A program made the translations under genes and the position numbers. The notes below the pieces were generated by a model that worked only from the letters and a program-made list of their open reading frames with translations, was not told where the DNA came from and did not search any database. This document shows positions 9,565-18,836 of a DNA stretch of 64,000 nucleotides, one piece after another. This stretch comes from Symsagittifera roscoffensis (taxonomy: Eukaryota > Xenacoelomorpha > Acoela > Convolutidae), in NCBI RefSeq assembly GCF_963678635.1, contig NC_087066.1:8027954-8091953 (forward strand), given 5' to 3'. Each line of letters opens with the position of its first letter. The first letter of the stretch is position 1.

Positions 9565-10685
9565 GAGTATGATAATCCTGAGTATGGATTATAAAATGTA
9601 ATGTAGCCAATTGTGTTTTTGGTATATCTGTCGTATTTGTATATTACTTCAGTAGTTATAAACGGTGGTGGTAGTGATTGAGCTGTTATGTTAGGTGGAT
9701 TTAATGGGTAGGGATGTTGGGTAATATTATTTAACTTAACTGTGATTTCAAACTTTAATTGTAAACTGTTTTGTTGGAGTATTTGAATATTGTGATCACG
9801 GATATCGTTGTGAATATCTTGGCGATATTGTAATCTATTAAGTGCCCAGTTATGAAGGCGGTTACTTTCTTGATGTTGTCCAAATAGTGGTGGAGGTGCT
9901 GTAAATGTATTCCAATCTAGTCTTAAAGGAATATTTATTGATGATTGTTCTCGATATCTGGCGTCGAGATTATTTGGAAAGTTTAAGTTAAAGGGTGGTG
10001 GTGAAAACTGGCTTATTGATGGTGTTGATGGTAGTGATAATGTTTCTGGTAGTGATGAGGATGTTGTTGTATCCGTAGAAATATCTATGGGGTCATTGAC
10101 TAAATTTGGTTCACCTTGTGTAAATGAATGTGTAGTCCAATATGGTAATCGTGATGTTTGGTTTGTAGGGTTGAAAGGATTTTCACGTATTTGCTCAGAT
10201 GTTGGTGTTGAACCTAAGTAATCTGATGGTAGGCTTGAGGTGCTACGTTGTGAAAGAAGCGTAGGGGTTTCTGGTAATATACCAATGGGGTTTTCTGGAG
10301 TGTTTTGTGATGGGGATTGAGGTATATCAAAATGAACTCGGGGAGTTTGAAAATTTCTGTTTCGTCGAGGATGTATAATTTGTCTATTTATTTCGACTGT
10401 ATTTTGGTTTTGACTAGAATTTTTTATTCTACTTAGTTCTTGTGGTAGTGTTGGATATAGGTTATATGTTGGTTCGCTTAAAGGTGCTTGTCGTTGAACT
10501 GGTTCTAGTGGTTCTGATAAACGAGTATGTCGTTCTTCAAAAGTGTATGGATTGTCTTGAAAAGAAATTCGTGTAGATGTTTGAGGATTTTGAGTAGTTG
10601 AAGGTGGTGTTTGGTTATCTTGGGATGATGTCGGTGAAGACTGATTCTGTGACTGTTGGGTAGCAATTTTTGATGGTTTTTTGAA
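9552..10685 (-). CDS. 377-codon open frame without any start codon
   Basis: Read directly on the minus strand: the frame opens after tandem TAA TAA (10691-10686), runs without a stop to TAA at 9554-9552, and contains no ATG, GTG, TTG or CTG codon. It is therefore invisible to start-codon-based gene finders. The product is rich in Ser, Thr, Pro, Gln and Asn in its first 230 residues, then has a more ordered-looking 150-residue C-terminal part with PPP runs and the ending SYSCIF. No signal peptide, cysteine cluster or known motif was seen. A stop-free run of 377 codons in AT-rich DNA, embedded in a chain of abutting ORFs, argues that it is coding. Expression would need splicing to an upstream ATG exon, a non-AUG start, or ribosome shunting. 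It overlaps the env start by 13 bases. Confidence 0.7.
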   Translation of the reverse strand, partial: FKKPSKIATQQSQNQSSPTSSQDNQTPPSTTQNPQTSTRISFQDNPYTFEERHTRLSEPLEPVQRQAPLSEPTYNLYPTLPQELSRIKNSSQNQNTVEINRQIIHPRRNRNFQTPRVHFDIPQSPSQNTPENPIGILPETPTLLSQRSTSSLPSDYLGSTPTSEQIRENPFNPTNQTSRLPYWTTHSFTQGEPNLVNDPIDISTDTTTSSSLPETLSLPSTPSISQFSPPPFNLNFPNNLDARYREQSSINIPLRLDWNTFTAPPPLFGQHQESNRLHNWALNRLQYRQDIHNDIRDHNIQILQQNSLQLKFEITVKLNNITQHPYPLNPPNITAQSLPPPFITTEVIYKYDRYTKNTIGYITFYNPYSGLSYSCIF

Positions 10686-10693
10686 TTATTACT

Positions 10694-10882
10694 TTAGTGA
10701 GAAATTTTGTGTTTATTATAATATTCTTCCAAAAAAAGAATTAGAAGGACTGTTGCTAGGGCAAATGTGAGGATTGCTTTCTTTATACATTTACAGATGG
10801 TCAAAATGAGGGATGATAAAAATGTTATGAAAATTACAAACAATAAAAAAATATCGGTTCTACTGAAAGTTGTTCGTATCAT
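10694..10882 (-). CDS. Small two-pass membrane protein (62 aa)
   Basis: Unrecognised. The 62 residues contain two hydrophobic stretches (about residues 11-29 and 37-51) separated by a short basic loop (CKCIKK), giving a hairpin-like membrane topology. Its ATG (10882-10880) overlaps the stop of the 76-aa ORF as ATGA. The size and topology resemble viroporins or small accessory membrane proteins of viruses, which is an analogy of form rather than demonstrated homology. AT-rich coding inflates hydrophobicity, so the reading is moderately uncertain. Confidence 0.5.
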   Translation of the reverse strand: MIRTTFSRTDIFLLFVIFITFLSSLILTICKCIKKAILTFALATVLLILFLEEYYNKHKISH

Positions 10883-11109
10883 TTAGACAAGTTGTATAAA
10901 TCGTACCTGTGGATATAATCAAGGGTTTTGGAAAGTTGGAGGAATAGTTCGAGTATAGTGTAGAAAATTAAAAAAATGTTACAAAAAATGATTAGGATTA
11001 TTAGAAAAGATTCAAGTATATCAAAAAGAAATATTATAAAGGTTTCAAGTATTGTAAAAAAATGTTTAAGATTTATGAGTATTTGAGTAACTGATTGAGA
11101 GAAGAGCAT
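10879..11109 (-). CDS. Small hydrophobic protein (76 aa)
   Basis: Unrecognised protein with a long Ile/Leu/Phe-rich core (about residues 18-60) interrupted by single acidic residues (Glu, Asp), consistent with one or two membrane segments or an amphipathic helix. It ends in a more polar tail with HRYD. Its ATG directly follows the TAA of the preceding small frame (TAA|ATG at 11112-11107), and its own stop overlaps the next ATG (ATGA). This packing is more like coupled genes than random open frames. Confidence 0.5.
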   Translation of the reverse strand: MLFSQSVTQILINLKHFFTILETFIIFLFDILESFLIILIIFCNIFLIFYTILELFLQLSKTLDYIHRYDLYNLSK

Positions 11110-11237
11110 TTAAGAAATGATCTCTTGGTCGAATATTTTTTGCTGTTTGAGGCGATTTTCTAGTGTGGTCGGATTTTTTATTAGTTTTTTGACAAGTGGG
11201 TTGAGTTCTGTAAAAAATTGTTGGGGGCAATTTTCAT
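11110..11237 (-). CDS. Possible small frameshifted ORF with T TTT TTA slippery site
   Basis: An ATG in good context (ACCATGA, 11237-11235) opens a frame that stops after 18 codons. Within it the heptamer T TTT TTA (11217-11211) lies in the correct frame for -1 ribosomal frameshifting. The -1 frame then reads about 33 further codons, rich in Lys and Leu, to a TAA (11112-11110) directly followed by the ATG of the next ORF. The same -1 frame is also open upstream of the ATG for a few codons, so an alternative is a spliced exon. The ORF is very short, so chance is a real possibility. Confidence 0.25.
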
Positions 11238-11707
11238 GGTGACTGGGAGGTCGTCTTTTTCTTTATTTTTGTTTGTCAAATGATCCGGGGTATGGTGAGA
11301 TTTTTATACTTTAGGCTAATTAAAATGTTCATTTTGTTACTTTAGGCTAAGTTAACAAATTTGCTTTGGGGGTATTCGTGGTCTGAGTTGGGGAAATATT
11401 GTTGATCTTTGGGTTATTAGATAAAGGAGGGGTACGGTATTATGGTGATATTTATTTTAGTTGTCAAGTTGGAGTGGTTTGCTTATTTTTGACCTGGAGG
11501 TCGTAAAGTTAAAGTTATAGATGTGCCTGGAGTTCTATATGATTCGTCTAATTGGTCTTAGTTTGAGTTAGAGAAAGTGACGGATTGGATGAATCCTATT
11601 GGTCTATTTTGAACTAGAATTATTACGTACTTGTCAGCATGTTATTTTGAAAAATGTAAATGAAAAATGTTTCGGAGGTTTCAAGATAGTGAAGTATAAT
11701 GTTAAAA
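11238..11707 (-). other. Non-coding spacer between pol and the small ORFs
   Basis: About 470 bases without a convincing ORF. The 13-mer TTAGCCTAAAGTA (minus strand) occurs twice 31 bases apart (11307-11319 and 11338-11350). A spacer here is where a splice acceptor or internal start signal for the downstream chain would be expected; none was proved. Confidence 0.4.
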
Positions 11708-14700
11708 TTACTTTTGAAATTCCACTTTCTTTAAAATTTTAGATTGGGGGATGAATATTTTATAGTTTTTACGTGGTTGATTTCGGAGTCTTGTTGTTTT
11801 TCTATTTTCTGATTTGTCGATTTGTTCTTGGGGTATTATTTGTTCGGTCATTTTTCTATTTTTTCTTTGTTTTGGGGATTCTTTATGGTTTTGTGTATTG
11901 TTTTTGGTGGCGATTGGTTTTGTGTTTTGATTTTCGGTGGGGTTATCATTTTGTTCTGTGTTTTTCAGATGTGGTTCGTTTTGAATGATTTTTAATCCTG
12001 TGAAAGAATATAATTGAGTTAATTCGCGGAGTGCGTATTCTTTTGGGTAATAAGGTAATAGGTTGTTTCGATGTTGAACGATTTCTTTTTTGTTTGAGTC
12101 GGTAATTTTATATGTGACATCAGTGGGTTTTGCAATTATTTGGTATGGTCCTTTTCGAAGGGGTTGTAATTTTTTAGAAATTCCTTTTTGAGTATTAAAA
12201 TTAGGTATTAAAACAAATGTTCCAATTTTTAAATCGGAGGCTGGTGTAAAACGTGAATTGATTTGTTCATTAATGTTTTGTCTTTGTAATAACTTTTTTG
12301 TTATTTTTTGATAAATTTCATTGTGTTTTTTATCTCTATTTAGAATCCATTCGGTGTGTGTACCGGAGGCTAGTTTAAGAATTTGTGGGTGATGAAAATG
12401 ATCTTCATCGTGTGTATGTAAAGGTAGGTTATAACAAATTGAGTCTTTATTTGGTTGACAATAACCTTGTGCGTTTTTATGAGAATTTGCTGTAAACATT
12501 ATTGGTTTGCGTGGCTTTTGGTTAAAAACCATTTCGTATGGTGACATTCCTAAAGTTGTCGTAATTTGTGAATTATACGCTAAGGGAAATAATTTTACAT
12601 CTGCTGACCATTCGGTATATTTTGTATCATTTCCGTTGATGATACATCTAAGATATTCTTGTAATGAACGGTTCATACCTTCGACTAAGCCGTTTGTCCA
12701 AGGTGCATGAGATGTACGTGGTTTGTGTTTAATGTTATATAAATGACATAGTGTGATAATTTCATTATTTATGAATTCTGTACCGTTGTCTGTGACTAAA
12801 ATTTCTGGTAGTCCGAATTTTGCTATCCAGTGTTCATAGAGTGTTGTGTAAGCATAATAAGCGTTACAATGGGGTACTGGGTTAAGTGCTACATAATGTG
12901 TAAATGCGTCAACAATTACCATAATGTAGGAGTTTCCTTCTGATGAGGGTGAAATTGGTCCTTTAGTATCAAATGAGATACGATGGTTAAAGTACAAGCT
13001 TTGTCCTTTAAAATCTTGTTTTTGTGCTATTTGTTTTTGATTCGGGTAAGGTTTATTTAGTTGACATACTATACAATCATTGCATAGTACTTTTATCCAA
13101 ATTGGTGCATTTGGAAAATAAAAGTTTTGTATAAAATTTGAATATGTTTTTTCTGATCCAGAGTGTCCTTTAATATTTTGTGTATGTGAAATATTAAAAG
13201 CTATAAGAATCATACTTAAAGGGAGACATGGAACTGTAGATTCATTCAGGTTATACTCTAAAAGGTCTGTATTTTCGTTAATTGTTGTATTATTGAATTT
13301 TCGAAAATATCGGAGGAGTGTTTTATTTCCTAAAATAGTTGTATCTGCCTTGACGGGTTTAGTTTTATATTTGTGCCATGATTTTAGTTGTCTAATTATC
13401 GGGTCAAGATTTTGATATTGTTTCAGTGCTGAAATTGTAATTGTTTCTGTTGGAGGGAGAAAAATGTTTTCAATTTCGAATTTAGATAAGGGTATTGTAT
13501 CAAGTGGGTCGTGAAGGTCAAAAACTTGATTTATTGTGTACTTTGAATCATTTGTTTGTGGTCCTGATAAATTTATTTTATCAGTTAAATCTTCTTTTTC
13601 AATTAGTGGAAAATGGTCTTTCTTAGGCGGGTGTTGTTTTGTTCGTTTTTGTTGGGTGTTATTTTTTATCCATTGAGAATATGGGATTGGTTTGAAAGTT
13701 GATGTTCCAAGTAGATCAACTTCATAATGATTATTTTGACAATCTAAATAAAGTGGGAAGTGTTGTAAACTATTTATTTGTGATTGTTCAATATCAGTTT
13801 TTACTGCATATTTGCATTCCAATCGGGGTGATGTTTCGTTTTCTGCAAGGTAGAATTTTATGTTTTTGGGTATTTCAACTGTTGTTTTTCGTGTAAGTAA
13901 TTCAGGTGGTGTATTTCGACTTAAGGTGTCTGGTAATGCAAGATTTTTTCCTGCAGTCCAAACTATATGTAAGTTTGGAAATTTCATTAGAATTAGTTGA
14001 AATCTATAAACTCGGTGGTTTGGATTAGATTTTTGTGTAAAGAGAAAGATGATTGGTTTATGGTCTGTGAATAGAACTGTTGGATGTTTTGATCCAAGTA
14101 TCAGAAATTCATATTCTGTCAGTGTATATATTATGGCTGTACATTCTCTCATTAGAGTTGAGAGTCGTAGCTCTGCTTGAGTGAATAATCGAGAATTTGC
14201 TGATATGAGGTTCATTTTATTTGTACCATTATGTGATTGTAATAGTGCTGCACCGATGCCAAAGTTCGAAGCATCGCACATTGCATAAAATGGTTGATTA
14301 GGGTCTGGAATTGTGTTTGAAATTTGTTCAGTTAAAAGTTTCTTTATTTCTTCAAATCGTGTTTGATGTTCTGTGTTCCATTCGAAATTATTTTGTTGTC
14401 TAAGGATGTTATAAAATGGTCGTAGATATAATTGCATTTTATAAACATATTTACTTAAAAAGTTTAACATTCCAAGAAATTCTTGGATTTTCTTTTTATT
14501 TGTTGGTGGTTGAAGTTTTTGAATAGCGTCAATGCGTGATTTCAATGGAGTGATTGTTTTTCTTTCTATATTATGTCCTAAGAATTTAACTCTTGTCAAA
14601 AAGAAGTGTGATTTATCGGGGGCGGCCTTCAGATTTTCGTTCTGAAGTATTTGGTGATATTTTTCTAAAACATTGAACATCTCGTCTTTTGTTTGTGATT

Positions 14701-17700
14701 GCATAAAAACATCGTCTAAATAGGTGATTGCGTTTTTCTTGAGTATTAGTGGTCTAAAAATTTTGCTCATAAAAGCTGAAAATGCTGCTGGTCCTATGGA
14801 TATTCCATAGAATAAGCGGTTGAATTCATATTGTTGGTTTCCGATAACAAATTGTGTTAAACGTCGTGATTGTTCATCTAGTGGCATTTGATTGTATGCA
14901 CTATTCATATCGGCGGTTGTAAAGTATTTGCCGTTTATTTTTGTTAAAATAACTTGTATTGGTTCAATGGGCCAATTACATTTTGATTCATCTATAAGTG
15001 AATTGAGGTATCTAGCATCGAGAACGATTTTTAATGATTCTCCTTTAGCTAGAATGATAACGGGGTTGATAAATGTGTTGCCTTTTGGTTGTTCTTCTTT
15101 ATTAACTGGTGATATAATGTTGTATTGTTCTAAAATGTCGAGTAATCTGTTCACTTTATCATGTAAGTGAATTGGTACTTTACTTGCTCTCTGTTTTTTG
15201 AAAACTGCGTCTGGTTTTAACGGGAGATGTAGTGATGAACTGATTTTCCCAACATCGAATTTTGATGTTGCATAGACTGATGAATATTTAATTAGCTGTT
15301 TGGCTAATTTTTCGAATTCGTCTTGTGTTATTTGTGAATGTTGGAAATTAAACATTGTTAAAAATTTCTGTTGGTCCTCTGTGTAGTTACTTATGTTGAA
15401 TGTAGGTTTGAAATATGGAGTTTTTGTGAAATAATCCGTATTTCTGTTTTCGTTACTTATTATATTATTTATAGATAATTCTTCATTAAGAATTGTAGAT
15501 TGGCAAATATCTAGTAATTGGAGTATATTATTTACGCGATAGGCTTTTTCGTGTATTGGTGATATTGTAGCGTTGGTTTCACAGTATCCTAAAAGTCCTA
15601 AAGGTAATGTTACTTGGTAAGGTGTGTTGTTATAGACATGTAAGGAAATGATATCTGAATTCGAATTTTTCAAATATTTTATGGATGAGATTGTGATTTT
15701 GAAAAATTTGTGAATAGGTTTGAATTCAAATTCTGACATATAAAATCTTTGTTTGTTTTGTTCTTTATCATATTGGTGAACTTGTTTGATTGAAAAATTA
15801 TAGATATTTCCTGATAGTGGTTTTAGGTGTTTTCTTTGTTTGTTAAATATCGGGTAGAATTTTGAAAAGAATGGTGGTTGTTTATTTAATCTTTGAAAAA
15901 ATGTTAAGGATGTTTCTTTTGTTTTTGTATATTTATCTTTGATTAATATTTTACTATTTAGTATGTTAATTGTTGGTATGTACTTCGAAATAAATGGTAT
16001 TCCAATGATATTATATTTAATGTCAGTGATATGGAATATTTGTTTAAATGGCTTATTTAAAATTTTGCTTTGTTCCATTGTTCTGGTGGGGAGGAGAAAT
16101 AATTGGATTTTTCCGTAGTTTATCAATGTTGATCCTTGTGCTGTTGCTAGTTTGCTGGAGGTTTCAAGAGGTGTTAGCTTTGGGTGTAAGGTTTTTATTT
16201 CATTCCATGTGGGGATGTTTATTATGTTTGATTCTGCTCCTGAATCAATTAAAAAATCTATTTCAAGGTCTGGTGGTTGAAATTCTTTGTTTCTTGGGCT
16301 TTCTAAGAGAAATGGTATTGTCCAAATTTTTTCTTTGGGTTGTTCTTTTTGTATATTTTGATAAATATGGTTTGTATTCAAGCATTTTGTTTTGGTATTT
16401 TTATTGGTTTGATTTGTAGTGTTAATCTCATTTGTTTCTTGTGTCGTTGGTGTGGAATTTATGGGTGTAGTGTAATAATTTTGAAGAAATTCTGATTGAT
16501 TTTCATATATGTGTGATGGAAAGGGTTGTTCATATATGACAGATTCATAGTCATTTTCGACTTTTATCATATTGATAGAAAGAGTGTTTTCAGTATCACT
16601 TTCTGAATCTGATGATGTACAGTTTATTTGATTGAGTTGTAACGTATCAGTTACTGTGTCATCAATACCTGGAGGGTCTGATGTTGTTTCTGGATTTGAC
16701 TGTACTTGATTGATTTGTCTTTGATGTTTAGGTGTACTACTTCTGTGGCGATTATTAGAATTATTATAGTTATTATTATTCCGGTGTGGTGATTGGGAAT
16801 AATTTCTATAACGATTATTATAACTTGAGTGTCGATTTTGTGAATTATTTCGCGATCTGTTTTGGTAATTATTGTTTGGTCTGTTATAGTTCGATCTATT
16901 ATATGAGTTATTCCTTGATCGATTGTTCGGGTAATTCTGGTTTCGGTTGTTTGAATAACTTCTATTTCGATTATAGGAGTAGTTTCTATTCCTATTGTAT
17001 GATGAATTTCGTGATTGATTGTTTGGATAGTAGTTATTTCTTGGTTGGGAATTAGATCTAGAAACAAATCGTTGTGTATTTGAATTTGATCTGGAGTAGT
17101 TATTTCGACTATTTGGTCTATTGTAGTGATTTTGTGATGAATTATTCGTGTTTCTTCGTTCTGGTGATCTTCCTCTATAACTTGAGTTATATGGTGATTG
17201 ATTTCTTGTATAATTTGTATTGTTCGGGAGTGGTTTTCCTGAACTGTTGTTGCTGTGGACTGTTTTTTTCGGTAGATTTTGATCTTTTTTCATGTATTGA
17301 TAGAATGATTTATTTGGTTCTTTATATTTTTGAGGTTTATTTTTATTGTCTTGCTGTTTTTGTCTACATTCGGAAATACTATGTCCGTATCGTCGGCAAT
17401 AATTACACCATTTTTTGAAAGATGGTTTGCCTTTAAAGTTTGGGTTCTTTTCGTAGATATTGAGTATTTCAGTGATTTTTTCAACGAGGTCTGTCTCTGA
17501 TTCCTGTATATTATTAATATTAGTGGGAGTCGTTTCAATTTTGTTAACGTATTGTAATTTCAGATTTTCCGTTTCTTCTAGTTTCATCGTGATTTCTGCT
17601 TGTTCTAATTTGTCTACTAGTTTTCGAAAATCTAAATCGGGTTCTCGAATTGAAGAAGGATGGGATGCTCTCTTTTTTATTGCTATTTTCCTTAATTGTG

Positions 17701-18808
17701 GTGTTAAGGTCATCATTAAGATTTCTGTCATCTTTGTGTTTTTATAGTCATGTGTATTTAATGAATATGCTTTTCGAACTAGTGTTTCGATTCGTACTGC
17801 TATTTGCTTGATGGTTTCGTTTGGTAATCTGCGAATTTCATTACATAAAACTCTTTGTTGTTGTTTGTTTCTTTCGGAGTCAAACATTTTTGAAAATTCC
17901 TGAGTAAACCTTTTCCAGTTTGATTTTATTTCTAGAGGTAGTACTGAAAACCATTTTTGGGCTGCGCCATCTAAGGTTGTTTGTATTAACGCTGTGCGTC
18001 GATGTATCCAGTTTTGATGTAGTGGCGTATTAATTGGTTCAGGTCCAATATTTAAAATCAGGTTTGCTGTTACTGCATTTAAATAATCTTCTACAGAGTA
18101 TTCAGGGTCTGTTCCTGTGAAAACCATTAAAGGTTTGTTCGATGTTATTGATGATCCACCCATAAGGTATGGATTCATTGTCATTTGTAATGATTCTGCT
18201 GCATTTGGCATTTGAGAAAAATTTGAAAGTTGGTTTCTTGTTATTTCATGTTGTTGGAGATAATATGGGAGTGGTATTTCATTTTGCATTTGTGATGGTT
18301 GATACGAGTGTGCAGTCATTGGATTTTGTTGTTGAATTGGTTGAAAAGATTGTGTATTAATTGGATTTTGTTGTTGAATTGGTTGTTGATGTTGTGCATC
18401 TATTGGTTGTGGAGAAAAATTTCTATGATTTGTACGTGTTCTCTGTATTCCTTGTCTACGATATTCTTGAGTATTTTGTGCAAATATATCTGGTTGTAAG
18501 AAATCATCATCTGAGGATAAATAATCCATTTGATAAGATGTCTGTTTTTTATTTTTATTTTGTTGAAAAAATGGGTAATTTTCACTGTGATCCCGTGGAG
18601 GATTTGTTTGGAAATTTGTTGAATTAGGTTGGGCCATTGGGTTATCCCAATTTCGAGATCTTGTATATTGGTTAAAATTTCTTTGTGGTTGATTATATGT
18701 TTTTGATGGATGTGTATAATTATAATTATGGTCTGCAAAGTTGTTTCTAGTGAATGTTTTGCGTGTTTTTGATTGTATTGTCATGGGTCTGTATGTTTGG
18801 TAATCCAT
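11708..18808 (-). CDS. gag-pol: Gag-Pol polyprotein (2366 aa), Ty3/Gypsy type
   Basis: One uninterrupted ORF codes for the structural and replication proteins of element 1. Approximate domains: a long Asn/Gln-rich N-terminus; retrotransposon Gag capsid-like region (about 225-420); CX2CX4HX4C zinc knuckle near 468-481; an Asn/Arg/Ser/Tyr-rich low-complexity tract (about 560-720); aspartic protease with IDSGA near 855; RT with TADMNSAY and the catalytic YLDD near 1363; RNase H with CDAS (about 1513) and TDHK; integrase with an HHCC-type zinc region near 1890-1915; and catalytic Asp in FDTKG (about 1946), Asp in TDNGTEF (about 2006) and Glu in GLVEGMN (about 2042). A GPY-type motif (RKGPYQI) and a basic tail follow. 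The catalytic residues are present. Gag and Pol share a frame, so no frameshift is needed. The ATG at 18808 lies 28 bases after the 366-aa ORF. Confidence 0.95.
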   Translation of the reverse strand: MDYQTYRPMTIQSKTRKTFTRNNFADHNYNYTHPSKTYNQPQRNFNQYTRSRNWDNPMAQPNSTNFQTNPPRDHSENYPFFQQNKNKKQTSYQMDYLSSDDDFLQPDIFAQNTQEYRRQGIQRTRTNHRNFSPQPIDAQHQQPIQQQNPINTQSFQPIQQQNPMTAHSYQPSQMQNEIPLPYYLQQHEITRNQLSNFSQMPNAAESLQMTMNPYLMGGSSITSNKPLMVFTGTDPEYSVEDYLNAVTANLILNIGPEPINTPLHQNWIHRRTALIQTTLDGAAQKWFSVLPLEIKSNWKRFTQEFSKMFDSERNKQQQRVLCNEIRRLPNETIKQIAVRIETLVRKAYSLNTHDYKNTKMTEILMMTLTPQLRKIAIKKRASHPSSIREPDLDFRKLVDKLEQAEITMKLEETENLKLQYVNKIETTPTNINNIQESETDLVEKITEILNIYEKNPNFKGKPSFKKWCNYCRRYGHSISECRQKQQDNKNKPQKYKEPNKSFYQYMKKDQNLPKKTVHSNNSSGKPLPNNTNYTRNQSPYNSSYRGRSPERRNTNNSSQNHYNRPNSRNNYSRSNSNTQRFVSRSNSQPRNNYYPNNQSRNSSYNRNRNYSYNRNRSYSNNRNQNYPNNRSRNNSYNRSNYNRPNNNYQNRSRNNSQNRHSSYNNRYRNYSQSPHRNNNNYNNSNNRHRSSTPKHQRQINQVQSNPETTSDPPGIDDTVTDTLQLNQINCTSSDSESDTENTLSINMIKVENDYESVIYEQPFPSHIYENQSEFLQNYYTTPINSTPTTQETNEINTTNQTNKNTKTKCLNTNHIYQNIQKEQPKEKIWTIPFLLESPRNKEFQPPDLEIDFLIDSGAESNIINIPTWNEIKTLHPKLTPLETSSKLATAQGSTLINYGKIQLFLLPTRTMEQSKILNKPFKQIFHITDIKYNIIGIPFISKYIPTINILNSKILIKDKYTKTKETSLTFFQRLNKQPPFFSKFYPIFNKQRKHLKPLSGNIYNFSIKQVHQYDKEQNKQRFYMSEFEFKPIHKFFKITISSIKYLKNSNSDIISLHVYNNTPYQVTLPLGLLGYCETNATISPIHEKAYRVNNILQLLDICQSTILNEELSINNIISNENRNTDYFTKTPYFKPTFNISNYTEDQQKFLTMFNFQHSQITQDEFEKLAKQLIKYSSVYATSKFDVGKISSSLHLPLKPDAVFKKQRASKVPIHLHDKVNRLLDILEQYNIISPVNKEEQPKGNTFINPVIILAKGESLKIVLDARYLNSLIDESKCNWPIEPIQVILTKINGKYFTTADMNSAYNQMPLDEQSRRLTQFVIGNQQYEFNRLFYGISIGPAAFSAFMSKIFRPLILKKNAITYLDDVFMQSQTKDEMFNVLEKYHQILQNENLKAAPDKSHFFLTRVKFLGHNIERKTITPLKSRIDAIQKLQPPTNKKKIQEFLGMLNFLSKYVYKMQLYLRPFYNILRQQNNFEWNTEHQTRFEEIKKLLTEQISNTIPDPNQPFYAMCDASNFGIGAALLQSHNGTNKMNLISANSRLFTQAELRLSTLMRECTAIIYTLTEYEFLILGSKHPTVLFTDHKPIIFLFTQKSNPNHRVYRFQLILMKFPNLHIVWTAGKNLALPDTLSRNTPPELLTRKTTVEIPKNIKFYLAENETSPRLECKYAVKTDIEQSQINSLQHFPLYLDCQNNHYEVDLLGTSTFKPIPYSQWIKNNTQQKRTKQHPPKKDHFPLIEKEDLTDKINLSGPQTNDSKYTINQVFDLHDPLDTIPLSKFEIENIFLPPTETITISALKQYQNLDPIIRQLKSWHKYKTKPVKADTTILGNKTLLRYFRKFNNTTINENTDLLEYNLNESTVPCLPLSMILIAFNISHTQNIKGHSGSEKTYSNFIQNFYFPNAPIWIKVLCNDCIVCQLNKPYPNQKQIAQKQDFKGQSLYFNHRISFDTKGPISPSSEGNSYIMVIVDAFTHYVALNPVPHCNAYYAYTTLYEHWIAKFGLPEILVTDNGTEFINNEIITLCHLYNIKHKPRTSHAPWTNGLVEGMNRSLQEYLRCIINGNDTKYTEWSADVKLFPLAYNSQITTTLGMSPYEMVFNQKPRKPIMFTANSHKNAQGYCQPNKDSICYNLPLHTHDEDHFHHPQILKLASGTHTEWILNRDKKHNEIYQKITKKLLQRQNINEQINSRFTPASDLKIGTFVLIPNFNTQKGISKKLQPLRKGPYQIIAKPTDVTYKITDSNKKEIVQHRNNLLPYYPKEYALRELTQLYSFTGLKIIQNEPHLKNTEQNDNPTENQNTKPIATKNNTQNHKESPKQRKNRKMTEQIIPQEQIDKSENRKTTRLRNQPRKNYKIFIPQSKILKKVEFQK

Positions 18809-18836
18809 ATGTGAATATTTAGGGGCAACCGAAGGT

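Noticed and set aside
16048-18738. Several plus-strand and off-frame ORFs of 60-140 codons inside Gag-Pol
   Set aside because: They are antisense or alternative-frame shadows of the long low-complexity polyprotein.
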